Source: Pterobdella sp. o SKG-2022 (Eukaryota > Annelida > Clitellata > Hirudinida > Piscicolidae). From it: 64,000 bases of DNA. A model generated the notes under the pieces. It did not search any database. It saw only the letters and a program-made list of their open reading frames with translations, and was not told the DNA's origin. The position numbers and the translations under genes are program-made. Shown piece after piece: positions 13,141-24,004 of the stretch; position 1 is the stretch's first letter; each line of letters starts with the position of its first letter. The stretch spans positions 6,452,985 to 6,516,984 of the forward strand of contig OZ038327.1 of the NCBI GenBank assembly GCA_964035795.1, given 5' to 3'.

Positions 13141-13589
13141 TTAAAATTATTTTCAATTAATTAATTTTTATTCATTTATTTATCTAATTATTCAATTTTA
13201 ATTAATTTATTTTCTTGTCAATTTTCTTCTCTATGGTCAAACATGGCCGTTTGGTCAGTGGCCATTTTTTATTATTTCGGAAAGATTTGAAAACTTGAAA
13301 TATCCTATTGAATGACGTGATTTCAGATTTTATTTTCAACTTTGCAAATCTGTTTTTTCAAATCGCTTTCTGATAATTTTATTTCAGAGTTTTCAGTGTT
13401 TTCTTGATGTTCGAAGAATCTTCTTGAAGCAATAACTTAAAAATATTTTTTTGTAGTTGAATTTTTTCAATAAAAAAAAAAACTGTATTTTTCAAAGCTT
13501 TTCAACCTATTTACGTTAAAAATTTCCCTTGAATTTAGTTAAAAGTTCTAAAAATTACCTACAGTCAACTGTTACAGCCACCTTATTAT

Positions 13590-15800
13590 TATTATTATTA
13601 GACCAGCTGGTGTTGGCGATGAAGGGAAGAAGTAGTGTCTGTACGTGGTAATGAGTGTTTCCTTTTTTTGCTCCAGTCTGTGGATGTAAGATTTCAATGT
13701 TTTTTGGGACTTCATGGAAGTGTTATTTATGTGGGAAGTTCAGTTTAAATTTGAGTTATAAGTTAGGCCAAGGATGATGGGGTTGAATGTGGTGGGCGAT
13801 GAGGGTGTTGTTGATATAGATGTTCAGTGGTTTGTTCGATTCTAAAGGGTCTGGATTCATGAGTGTGTTTGTGGTTTTGGCTGGGTTGATTTGAAGGTTG
13901 TTTTTGTGCGCCTTTCTGTGAAGTTTTTTTAAATATGGCAGACAGTTCAAATGCCTGTGTGGATGTTGGGGTAAGATGAGGTTATAGTGCTGTCGACTGC
14001 ACATGTAATGAGAGTAATTGAGTTGTTCTTGGGAAGAGGAATGACAGACATATAGATGTTGAATAATGTGGGTGAAATACGCCTCCTTGAGGAACTCTTG
14101 CTTCAATTTTTGTGAGTTTGGATGTTGTATTTAATGTTTTGTTGTCGTGAGTATTTGGGTGTTGTGTATTTTGTGAATGAGTTGGTGAAGGTTTACCGTG
14201 TCGAAGGCTTTTGGTCATTCAAGTGCTGTGAAGGTTGTTTTTTGGAAAGAAAGAGAGGGAGGGAAAAAAGGGAAAGGTTTATTTTTTTGAAGCTAGTATA
14301 CGGTGTTGTTGATTTGGTGTAGTGCTGAGGTGGTGAGGTGTGCTACTCTGAATCCGCGTTGATAGGTTGGAAGGGTTATGTTGTTGGTGATGATAAGACG
14401 GTTTTTAGAGTGTTTTTGCTAGGGGAGAGTAGTATTATTGGTCGGTATGAGGAGGGGAGTGAAGAGTCTTTGTTACGTTAGATTATGAGAATGATTTTAG
14501 CGGATTTTTATATATGATAGATTTTGTGTTGATTGAGGTGTTTTATGGTTATGGGTCCTAGGTGTTTGAGGTTTCTGATGTTTATATTTTATGGTCCGGT
14601 ATTATTGGAGTGGGTGTGATTTTGTGTTTATTATTTATTCTGTATGTAAGGTTGGAGGAGTGAGTTGTAGTTGACTTGAAAAACTTGTTTAATGTGCTGG
14701 GTTTTTATGTGAGCTGTTTTGATATTGTGTGTGGGTTATGTTGGTAAGGGTTGTGGTTTTTTTTTGAGTTGAGTGCCTTCACCGTTTGCCAAAAGACATG
14801 GGATTCCCACTTGTGATCACAGTCTGTCTTTAGGTGCTTATCCCATTGTTTCTTTTCATGTTGTTGGAAAAAATGTATTATTTGGTGGTTGAGTCAGTGT
14901 AATGAAAGATCGTTGTTTTTGTTTGTTTCGATGTTGTTTCTATTGGTGACTATAAAGGCCATCTTATGGGAAAGTGGGGTGTTGGTGGGTTTTGTTATTT
15001 CTTTGGGGATGTTGATGCGGTCTGATGTGAGTGCGGCGATGATTATGATGTGGTTTGCTGTGTGAAGGTCTTTGTGTAGGTGAATTGGGGCCGGTTGTGG
15101 TTGTGAAAGGCTTTGTTAACTAAGTTTTTAAAATGTTTTTGTAGGTTATGAAAATGGATAAAAAATCAGGTTTGAGAACTTTGTTTTTTAGATGAGATTG
15201 GCTGACATTGTGGAAGCTGCTGTTGTAATGCTGGAAGAGGCTGGTTGTTGGCTTGGGTTGAATGGTAGTCTTGTGAAAGTGTTTTGATAGAGAATTACAT
15301 GTTTGGGTGTGAATAATAGGATGTTATGTGTTTGCCTGTGCGGTCCGTGTAGGGCGAATGTCATAGTTGTGAGTGGGCGTTAATGTCACCTGTGATTGTT
15401 GAGTAGGTAAGGTGGCTGAAGGAGTTGGTGATTCGATGTCAATGTTATTGATGTTGGGTGGAATGTATACGTTTGAGATGTGAAGATTGATGTGTTTTAA
15501 GAGCATTTTGAGGGTTTTTAGTTCTCTGTTTATCTTTGTTAGTTTTTTGGGAGAAGGAGGGGGTGAGTGGGTGATGTTGTTATTGGTGTAAATTAGTAAG
15601 CCCCCATCTTCATGGGTTGAGGGTCTATCTAACCTGATTAGTGGAAAGTGGGTGATGTGTGAGATTTTGTGTTTGATTTGAGCTTAGTTTCCTGATGTGT
15701 ATTTTGTGCTTGTATATTAGGTGGATGAGTTCGGTTGATTTTTTAGTGTTTGTGTTGATTTTGAGTTGTAGAATCTTAAAGTAGTTTATGAAAGTTGTGG
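13590..15800 (-). mobile_element. CR1/Jockey-type LINE, Thr/Pro-rich family, antisense
   Basis: The minus strand carries a non-LTR element with endonuclease and reverse transcriptase remnants. Near 15500-15330 the frame reads HINLHISNVYIPPNINN, the SVYxPP-type motif of an AP-like endonuclease. Near 14218-13770 it reads RVPQGG (motif 5, with SP shifted), then NLQINPAKTTNTLMNPDPLE and LNIYINNTLIAHHIQPH. The same peptide order, with NPTKT-like and DPSEYNKPLNIHINNTPI, occurs in the plus-strand copy at 53-55 kb, so the two are one family. The 3' end falls at a TAA-repeat tail near 13590. Frameshifts and stops make this copy inactive. Confidence 0.7.
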
Positions 15801-15859
15801 AAAGTGTGAAAGTGGTTAAAGATATTTTTTGAAGATGATTGTGTGTGTGCGGGAATAAG

Positions 15860-16290
15860 TCCGACTTGTTGCTTCATCTTGCTGCCAAAAATTGAGGCAT
15901 GTGGGCCAAAGGTAAGCTGTCGATGATACGTGACTCCTAGAAACTTCGCGTTTGATTTTTATTTGATGCGTTGTCTGTTGAGAGGAAAATTAGTCTCCAG
16001 CTTGTTTCATGGGTATTTGTGGCAAAATGAGCACTACAACTTTTGGGCCGATAGTTCCATCCTCCACCGAGTGCTCAAATTTGGCACTTTCACTAAGGCC
16101 AGCTGTAGTTTTTTCTCTGCAGTCTTTAAGTCAACGTCTTGTCCCTACATTGCAACATCTTCAGCAAAGAGGCTGACATCAAGAGCTGTGATCGATGTGG
16201 CGAGGTCGTCGATGTGAAACCGGAAAAGAAGCGGTGACAGAACCGATCTCTAGGGGACGCTTTGCTTCCTAATTCCCTAACGTTGGTCGG
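15860..16290 (-). mobile_element. Jockey-like reverse transcriptase fragment
   Basis: The minus strand from 16270 to 15870 reads through the second half of a Jockey-type reverse transcriptase: PQRSVLSPLLFRFHIDDL (motif 5), then DVSLFAEDVAM (the YADD catalytic box, with FAED replacing FADD), DLKTAEKKLQLALVKV, STRWRMELSAQK and KFLGVTYHRQLTFGPH. The Asp-to-Glu change in the catalytic box and several in-frame stops indicate a dead copy. The plus-strand open frame over the same bases is only its complement. Confidence 0.75.
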
Positions 16291-16640
16291 AGCACAAACT
16301 ATCAAAACTTTCATTTTATCATATTTTGTATCCTATTCAATGTCTATAATTCTCTTCAATTTTATTATAAGTAAATTTCGTTTTACTCTTTATGACAAAA
16401 CCCAGACCATGATGCCTTGAGTTATTTTTTAGAAGAATCATCAGATATCCTTCTTTTTAAATTATGCATTTTTCTGTGTGTTTTGTTTTTTGAATTTCCA
16501 GTAGAAGAAAGTTTTTACTAAAGAAGATTATCAAGCAAGTTTTTGTTTCTGCATTCTTTGAATGTCATTTTTTTCTTTTCAGAGTTAATTTCTCGCACAT
16601 TAAGAGTCGAAACAATTGTTCTTCAAAGCACTTTCTTCCA
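16290..16640 (-). mobile_element. possible LINE endonuclease fragment
   Basis: On the minus strand, frame-shifted pieces read STLNVREINS, HHGLGFVIKSKTKFTYNKIE and MKVLIVCAPTNVRE. These resemble the start, the G-G/F strand and the VYAPT strand of the AP endonuclease domain of LINEs. It joins the Jockey-like reverse transcriptase directly, without the sequence that should lie between the two domains, so it is either an internally deleted element or a separate insertion. Confidence 0.45.
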
Positions 16641-17262
16641 TCTTTTGAATTGATTAAAGGCTGAAACTTGCAACAGAATCACTCGTCGGCAACAAAGGAA
16701 TTAATAATAATAATGCGTTAGCCGGTCATGGTGTTCTTGGCTCAACTCAGGTTTGACAGTCAGCTAGCAGTGTTATACGGTTGTTGTTGATTATTCTGGA
16801 GAACAAGTTTTCAGAATTTTCTTCTCTAAAACTTAAATTTTTTTCAACTTCCGACTTGATCAGAAAATTTTGAGATAAGGATACTGACGTGACACTCGGC
16901 AAATGAACCTGAAGACGATGAAACTGAAAATATAAAACTTAAAAATTTCAGGAAAAGGAAGTGTCCTGTTGTAATGATCTATAGGGGTGAAAGCCAAAAG
17001 AAAGTGTTCCAACCACTTTGGATGATTTAAAACTATCAATAAATATTTAAATATTTCACCTTTTCAAAAATAATATAATCAATGCATGAAACTTCACAAA
17101 AAATTTCAAGTTGGTTCTTTAATAAACTTTAAGAATAACCTTGATGGATTGGAGCATTCCCTTCCCGCTGAAGTGATCATATCGAAGCGTGAACGTACGT
17201 CTCCTGTGTGCAAGATCGCAAAAGGGATCTTAGGTGCTTCTGTCACTTTTGGGATTACTGGT

Positions 17263-17519
17263 GGTAGGTAGGTAGGTAGGTAGGTAGGTAGGTAGGTAGG
17301 TAGGTAGGTAGGTAGGTAGGTAGGTAGGTAGGTAGGTAGGTAGGTAGGTAGGTAGGTAGGTAGGTAGGTAGGTAGGTAGGTAGGTAGGTAGGTAGGTAGG
17401 TAGGTAGGTAGGTAGGTAGGTAGGTAGGTAGGTAGGTAGGTAGGTAGGTAGGTAGGTAGGTAGGTAGGTAGGTAGGTAGGTAGGTAGGTAGGTAGGTAGG
17501 TAGGTAGGTAGGTAGGTAG
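17263..17519 (+). repeat. pure (TAGG)n / (GGTA)n tetranucleotide array
   Basis: About 64 uninterrupted copies of a four-base unit with no substitution visible over 257 bp, ending GGTAGCTAG. Perfect purity at this length suggests recent expansion or collapsed assembly. Confidence 0.97.
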
Positions 17520-18377
17520 CTAGAAAGAAAAATTACTAAATGGCGTAACTGATTCCAGCACGGAAAAAACTAATAAAAGTTTTATAAACATTTCTCGAAC
17601 ATTAATTTTTGAAAAAATGCTAAAATAAATTAAATTTTTTTGATGATAAACTGAGGTTCAAAAATTATTATTATCATGTATTTCGGCCTCCATTTAATAA
17701 GATAGTGTTAGAATAAACAAAAAACCTGAAAATAAACGTTAAAAATTTTTTTTAAAAAGTTAATAGTAATTATAATAACATCTGTTTTTTAAAAAAAATT
17801 TTCCGAAATTAAATTTGTATACCGCTTGTGAAGGTATTTTGATGCAAACACACAGGCCCGTCCTTTATGAGCTTTGAAACCTCATGCCATTTTTTGCAAC
17901 TTATTGTTTAATTTACAAGCAGCTCATAAAAATATTTTCAAAATATAACTAAGGCTAAATAGATAAAAATTTTTTTAGAAAACGTGAGTTGACTGTACCC
18001 ATGAATTTGAAATGTGGACAAACGTACCAAAAATTGTATTTAAAAGTATTAAGAGATTTGAATAAAAAACTTCTTTTTTTGAATATTTATAAACTAGTTG
18101 ATTAATTTTCCGCTCAGTGACAGACTAGCCACCAGCAAAAAAAAAGCAAAGTCCAGAACCATGCCATTTTGCACTGTAACATCTGTCAAATGCTTACTTA
18201 AACAACAGAAATCAAGGAGTGAAACTCAACCACTCGACTTTTTTTCAATATCTTTATGTGGCATCTCAACCATACGTACGGCATCCCTGTCATACGGCAC
18301 CCAAATTCTCAACTTCACATGTCAGAATGAAATTAATGGAGTCTGCAGTTGTACATCTTGGTGACACGCTTCAAAAA
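17520..18377. other. AT-rich spacer, nothing recognised
   Basis: No splice-bounded exon or transposon domain found. The open frame at 18098-18364 resembles no known family and runs into the minisatellite's flank, so it is not called as a gene. Confidence 0.4.
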
Positions 18378-18625
18378 TGAGCTCACCTTGCAGGCACCCA
18401 GGTTAAACTGAACTCACCTTGCAGACACCCAGATTGAACTGAGCTCAGCTTGCAAACACCCAGGTTGAACTGAGCTCATCTTGCAGACACCCAGGCTGAA
18501 CTGAACTCAGCTTGCCGTCACCCAGATTGAACTGAGCTTACCTTGCAGACACCCAGGTTGAACTGAGCTCACCTTGCAGACAACCAAGTTGATTTGAACT
18601 CAGCTTGCAAACATCTAAGTTGAAC
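18378..18625 (+). repeat. 31-bp minisatellite, eight imperfect copies
   Basis: Eight head-to-tail units of exactly 31 bases, each beginning TGAGCTCA or TGAACTCA, with the core CTTGCAGACACCCAGGTTG and ending GAAC. Copies differ at a few positions each. The next six bases (TGAGCA) start a ninth, lost copy. The period is not a multiple of three and there is no spacer diversity, so it is neither a coding repeat nor a CRISPR array. Confidence 0.95.
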
Positions 18626-18639
18626 TGAGCATTGCTTCT

Positions 18640-20240
18640 TTTTTATTTTGTTCATCAAATAATCATTTAAAATGCTAAAAAGTTTCCATGAATATAACTT
18701 TTAGTTGTTAAATCAAGCTTCCAATATGAAAAGTATCTTTTTTTACTCATGCTTGGAGCATTTCTACATAACTGACCCCTCATAACTTGCTGAACAATCA
18801 TCAAAATGCCAATGTATCAGCCTCGAACTTTTTTCGCTATTTCATATACTAGCTTCAAAAATCTTCAAATTTTATCATTTCATTAATACGAATGTTTTAC
18901 ATGATATAATTGAATGTTTTTCAGATGTTCAATATTAATAAGCTTGTTTAGAAAATTATATAAACACAAAATCCTTGATGACCGGTATTTTGAGACACCA
19001 GGGCTCACAAAACCACAGTGCTTATAGCTTCTTTGAAGGCTAATACGTCAGCAATCTTCAATGAACTTTTTATTGTTCTTATAGTGACGCATGTTTAAAA
19101 AATGCTTATTAATTTCAGAACTGAATGATAATTCGACCACGACTATAAGTATAATGACATTAGTTTTATGGGTCTCTAGTGTTGTGAACTATAAATGAAA
19201 AATAATTAAATGCAATGTAATTTAATGTAATATTTCATAGTTATGACAATTGTAACAAAGATTATGTAACTATGGCTAAATATAATAAAATGAAAAATTA
19301 AGGCACAAAGAAAAAATTTCTCTTGGTAGAATCAGAGGCAGCAGTAATATTGCTTTCAAAAATAAAAGGTGGAAAACCCAGTTGGTTTTATAAATAATTT
19401 TCTAATTGAACCTAGAATACTTAACAAAAAATATATATATGAGATTCAAAATAAAGTTGTGATCTATCGAATTTCAGCCAAAATTTGAATAACTTCATTG
19501 ATAATGTGTAGGCTCTTCCATCCAACCATGCCAGTCTTTGTCTCCACGACAAAAAGTTTAGTCTTTATTTGTTACATGTGATACATTTGTTGATATTGCA
19601 TTTTTATTCCATGAAAAGTACAACATGTTTACTTTTGAAGGTTGGGCATCTATTATGAGAATCTGACCTCCAAAAGATTATCTTCACATTATGGGCTTTT
19701 TCTCGCATTGAATAACCATTGTTATCTTTAAAACTGTTCAATTATAAAATAAAAGTGCTAAAGAATCTCAAATAAAACTATTTTTTTGCTCTAATTCAAC
19801 TATCCGATTTTATATATAAAAACCGACTACTTGAACCTCGAATCTAACAGGCTTCCTATGGGTGATGTCATATATGTACATTCATTATTATGTAGGTTCA
19901 GCTCACGAAAACCTTTGTCTTTGAATAAAACTCATATTATTATGTGTTTTCTAATAGCCATCTAGGAAGATGTAGGAAGCAGGTACGATGCAAATGAGGT
20001 GAGTCTTCTTAATTCTTCTGCTCTCAAATTGAAAGTTTCAAAAGGAGCTCGCTGCCAAAATCACGAACCAAATCTTATGCTGCAATTGAAAAACGGGTTT
20101 TCAAATGTCACCTTATCTCTCGAATGCAGCATAAAATTGGATGGGTACCCCTCTTCATTAACCTTCTATTTCATACTTCTAAATAGTTATACGCTGTTTT
20201 TGATTGTTTCTACTAAGCTTGATATTATTATTATGATTAT
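18640..20240. other. no gene recognised
   Basis: About 1.6 kb of A/T-rich sequence without recognisable exons, transposon domains or tandem arrays. Confidence 0.45.
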
Positions 20241-20304
20241 TATTCTTATTACTATTGAGAGAAGAGTTGGTCGTATGTCATATGCAAGAGTAGAGATAAT
20301 CGTT

Positions 20305-20440
20305 GCCATACCACATGCCACCAACCCTGCCTCTCGAACCACCTCCAACCCTGTTTTTTAAAACACCCCCAATCCTGCCTTCTAACCCACCCCCAACTCT
20401 GCCTCTCGACCCACCACCATCCCCCTGTCAACCCACCATA
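20305..20440 (+). repeat. C-rich minisatellite, about five copies of a ~25-bp unit
   Basis: Repeated variants of CCAACCCTGCCTCTCGAACC alternate with CACCCCCAAT-like segments. The unit varies between copies and the array abuts TTA/TAA microsatellites. Confidence 0.7.
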
Positions 20441-20482
20441 AATTGTTGTCATTATAATTATAGTTATTATAATAACAACAGC

Positions 20483-20483
<1 letters not shown>

Positions 20484-20551
<68 letters not shown>

Positions 20552-20580
20552 GTCATCATCATCATTATTTTTTTTTTCAT
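20484..20580. repeat. (AAT)n followed by (TTA)n microsatellite
   Basis: AAT repeats pass directly into TTA repeats, forming an inverted trinucleotide tract that could fold into a hairpin. It precedes the R4-like fragment that follows. Confidence 0.9.
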
Positions 20581-20789
20581 TTTCATTTTTTTTAGCATGC
20601 ACTGCACAAACTAGATCAACTAATTCAAATATTGCATCGCAGTCTACAGGCCACATTTGCATAACTTATGCTCTCTCGCATGCCGACATTTTACAATTTA
20701 GGATAGTGTTTCTACAAATGATTTTAAAAACAAAATTGAGCATCTCAAAAACAAACAATCTTCCACCTTCGAAACATTGGTGTGAGCAC

Positions 20790-21250
20790 AAGCGCAAGCT
20801 TTTATGGAAAACGAAAAAGTTAAAACATTATGGGATTTTAACATTTATGTTGAAAAACTAATCAAGGCAAGACGCTCAGACATACTTGTCATAAAGAAAG
20901 ATTTGAAAGAACGTTATATCATAGACATAGGAGATATTCAAACAGAAATAAAAGAAAAAGAAAAATACCAAGAATTGGCCAGAGAATTATCCAGGTTATG
21001 GAAGGTGAAAACAACAGTAATTCCGGTAGTATTAGGTGCTTTAGGAACAATAACAAATGAATTAACTAATTATCTTAGACTCCTTGGCGTAAATATACCT
21101 TTCGAAACAATACAAAAATCAGCCTTAATTGGTAGTGGTTTTATTTTGAGAAAAGTGCAAGAAAGGAGTCAAGAAAATTAGTTTTTGGTAACCCTAGGCT
21201 TTTGAAAAAAGCTCGGTACCAAACTTATAACCGGCTTAACCATGAGAAGG
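20790..21250 (+). mobile_element. R4/Dong-like 3' fragment (restriction-like endonuclease C-terminus)
   Basis: An intact plus-strand frame of 125 codons (20804-21181) reads LWDFNIYVEKLIKARRSDIL, then ERYIIDIGDIQ. These match the R/K-P-D...D core of the PD-(D/E)XK endonuclease at the C-terminus of R4/Dong-like elements, with Ser for the usual Pro. Conserved WKVKTTVIPVVLGALGTI and IQKSALIGSGFILRKV follow. A roughly 60-bp 3' UTR containing AACCCTAGGC follows. 5'-truncated insertion. Confidence 0.75.
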
Positions 21251-21424
21251 CACATAATAAGAATAATAATAACATTAATATATTCGAGGCTAACGAATTA
21301 TGACAAGGTTTTACTTGTTGAAAATTTTAGCTCAATAAGAAATTTTCTCTATATGTTCTTATTTTCATATTCTGAAGTTTTACTGTTGAAACTCAAGTTT
21401 AAAAAGAACATACGGTGGCTCTGT

Positions 21425-21540
21425 AAAAAATAATAAAAATTAGAATAAAAATAATGATAATAACAATAATAATCAAAATAATAATAGTAATAAAAATAAT
21501 AATAATAATAATAATAAAAATAATAATAATAAGGATATAA
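21425..21540. repeat. (TAA)n-rich tract
   Basis: Interrupted TAA/AAT repeats between two R4-like fragments. They probably combine the upstream element's tail with the downstream element's target. Confidence 0.75.
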
Positions 21541-21589
21541 GATTGAAAGAAACAACAGAAAGCCTCATGGTTGAACCACAAGATCAGGC

Positions 21590-21945
21590 GCTAGCAAAAT
21601 AATTCTATAAAACCAAAATAAATAAAACTAGCTTGGATCCAAATTGTAGGCTCTGCAAAACTCATCCTGAAACAATATCACACATAGTTTTAGGGAGTCC
21701 AAGGCTGGCAAAGCACGAGTACCTAGAGCACCACGACAGAGTCGCTAAATTCATCCACTGGACAATATGTTAGGCACATGGATTTGAAGTCAAAAATAAG
21801 TGGTACGAACACTAAGTCCGACCAGTGATGAAAAAAGACAAACTAACTGTATTATAGGACAGTCCAGTACACACAGACAGAAGTATAAGAGCAAATAAAC
21901 CAGACATAGGGGTTAAAGATGCAAAAAAAGGCAGTTTACTTTGGT
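21590..21945 (+). mobile_element. R4/Dong-like fragment (zinc knuckle plus start of endonuclease)
   Basis: Plus-strand pieces, with three stops, read DPNCRLCKTHPETISHIVLG (the CCHC knuckle, last Cys changed), LAKHEYLEHHDRVAKFIHW, VRPVMKKDKLTVL, DSPVHTDRSIRANKPDIGVK and then DAKKGS. The KPDI..K stretch is the start of the endonuclease core. The fragment stops abruptly at a TAATAATGATAA tract, so it lacks both the rest of the endonuclease and a normal 3' end. Confidence 0.72.
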
Positions 21946-21949
21946 AATA

Positions 21950-22075
21950 ATGATAATAATAATAATAATAACAATGATAATATAAAAAAATAAAATAACA
22001 TTAATAATAATAATAATTATTATTATTTTTATTATAAAAAAAAAATAATAATTATTATTATTATTAATCTTACCA
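21950..22075. repeat. mixed TAA/ATT microsatellite
   Basis: TAATAATAA passes into ATTATTATT with A-runs. It separates the two oppositely oriented R4-like fragments. Confidence 0.75.
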
Positions 22076-22077
22076 AG

Positions 22078-22400
22078 ACCCTAGGGTAGTAGAGCTCGAT
22101 GCTATTCATTCATTACGGGCCAAAACTCTTCTTAAAATGTGCGCCGTGCCCATAAGCGCTGTTTTCTGGATTTCATAAATTTTAGGTGATCCAGGAAGCG
22201 TCGAGAGTTTGAGACAAATCTTTTCCGACTGTTCCCAGCGCGCCCACAACTATTGGAACTACTTTTGTATTCATATTCCAGCATCTTGATATCTCTATTT
22301 GCAGATCGCGGTATATCAACCAGAGTACACTCTTTTTTTTCATTTTTAACCACTATGTCTGGTTTATTTGCCTGTATGTTTCTGTCTGTGAGTATTGGGC
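22078..22400 (-). mobile_element. R4/Dong-like 3' fragment, antisense
   Basis: On the minus strand from 22400 the frames read DSPILTDRNIQANKPDIVVK, then NEKKECTLVDI (the intact PD...D endonuclease core), followed by a shift into a degraded IPVV..GALGT region. The 3' end passes into an AATAATAAT tail at about 22075. It is the third R4-like piece within 2 kb and lies in opposite orientation to the other two. Confidence 0.7.
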
Positions 22401-22404
22401 TGTC

Positions 22405-22489
22405 CCATAGTATTATTTATATTATTATTATTATTATTGTATATTAGTATTATTATTATTGTATATTATTATTATTATTATTATTATTA

Positions 22490-22530
<41 letters not shown>

Positions 22531-22545
22531 TATTGATTTTATTAT
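22405..22545. repeat. (ATT)n microsatellite
   Basis: About 140 bp of ATT/TTA repeats with a few GTATATT interruptions, adjoining the truncated side of the antisense R4-like fragment. Confidence 0.9.
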
Positions 22546-22849
22546 TATAACCGTGTTTATTGGAAACAACACCGACTTCTTTCCACGGGTAAGAAGGTTT
22601 TGCTGGGTGGTCGATGCATTTAAAATTATATCTAAATATTCATGGTTCAGTTTTTAGTATTACTCTTAGTTTCCACTTAATGTAGTTACGATTATTCTCG
22701 ATTATTTACTTCTCTTTAATTTTTTGAATCTGCTGTCTTAAAAACTGCCTTCATCACAATTTATTAATAATTCGTAAATTATTTTTTTAGTATCAAAATT
22801 TGAAGGAATAAACGTAACTCACCTTACATCTCCAAAGTTTCAACTTCCA

Positions 22850-22960
22850 CGTCAGCACGGGTCTTATATGGTGAAGTAGGCGGGGCTTCGGTGATTGGCA
22901 GACATCAAATTTTTTCATTTGCAAGGCCATTTGTGATTGGCCAAACAAACTAAAAGTAGG
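22850..22960. promoter_or_regulatory. possible GC-box/CCAAT cluster
   Basis: A small relatively GC-rich island holds GGCGGGGC (an Sp1-type GC box) and two GTGATTGGC motifs (inverted CCAAT boxes) within about 60 bp, which is unusual in this AT-rich window. No first exon could be attached to it on either strand; UBE2A begins about 2.1 kb downstream. A short candidate, possibly chance. Confidence 0.3.
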
Positions 22961-23789
22961 TTTTATTTGAATTTATCGATATATTTTAACAAATTCAAGC
23001 AGTATGTTGAGTAGTTTGAAGGATGATGTCACAGGCAGGTGGAGCCATGAGGCTGTATCGATTGCCATTATGTATTTTTAGTGACGCCTCATCCTCCTTT
23101 TTATCCTCATCTTCATCTTCATCATCAACTTTTTCAATATTATTTTTTACTTCTCCATCTTTGCCATCATCTTCATCATATTCATTTTTTTCCCCTCATT
23201 CTCTTCAGTCTTTTTCTACTTTTCTTTTCACCATCAAACATGAAAACTGTTTGTATTGGAAATAAATTCCAATTAATTATGTTTAAAATTATTTGCAAAA
23301 TAAAACTCCAAAACCTCCATTCATCAACAAGCGTGAAAGGCTGATCTCTTTAATAAAGTTTCACTTCCACACGACTTCGAGTGTTTTTTAGTCGTTAAAA
23401 CTAGTAATAGTGACAATATTCTTACAAGTTTCTAGTTGCTGCAGAAGAATAGTCTAGAACTTCAAACTTTCCACCATTTCGCCACCATCACACCAGACTC
23501 TGTGACAAGTTTACACCGTCCACGTTTGAAGCTCTATTGTGCCAAGAAAAGTTTCAACTCTTTCAAATCAAAAATTTTGAATATTTAATATAAAAATTCA
23601 TGCAAAAATAGATTATCTTGTTTTTTGAATTCAGTTTATTCATAAATTTGTCACGTCCCTGCATGACGTTTAAAGTCTCAGCACCCAGCAATCAGACCTG
23701 TAAGCTGGTTGTGCTGCAGTCCTTACAGGGTACCATTTTGAAAATTCTGTTTTCTATAAAAATTTGAGCTTACTCACGTAGTTTTGTCA

Positions 23790-23960
23790 AAATAATTATT
23801 TTTTGGTGGATCCCACACTGACTGTTTCATCCGTCTGCCCTCATCAGCCTAGGCTCCTAGGATAAGTTCTTTATCAGAAAAGCATTCCAACACTTAAAGC
23901 CTGATGGTGAAAATGGAGTGTGTTTCTTATCTGAATGGTAAAATATGAAGAAAGTGAAAA
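23790..23960 (+). repeat. ~300-bp dispersed repeat, partial copy
   Basis: It shares the second half of the 34.8-kb repeat: GGTGGATCCCACACTGACTG, GGCTCCTAGGATAAGTTC, GCCTGATGGTG and TTCTTATCTGAATGG. It is more diverged, and the first half is not recognisable. Confidence 0.6.
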
Positions 23961-24004
23961 AAATATCCCTAGAAATATTTCTTACGTAGGGTGTTGAAGG
24001 AGAG

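Noticed and set aside
15930..16217. Plus-strand 95-codon open frame
   Set aside because: It is the complement of a Jockey-like reverse transcriptase whose motifs read clearly on the minus strand.
18378..18625. Possible CRISPR array (31-bp regular repeats)
   Set aside because: There are no unique spacers, the units are directly tandem, the genome is eukaryotic and no cas genes are present.
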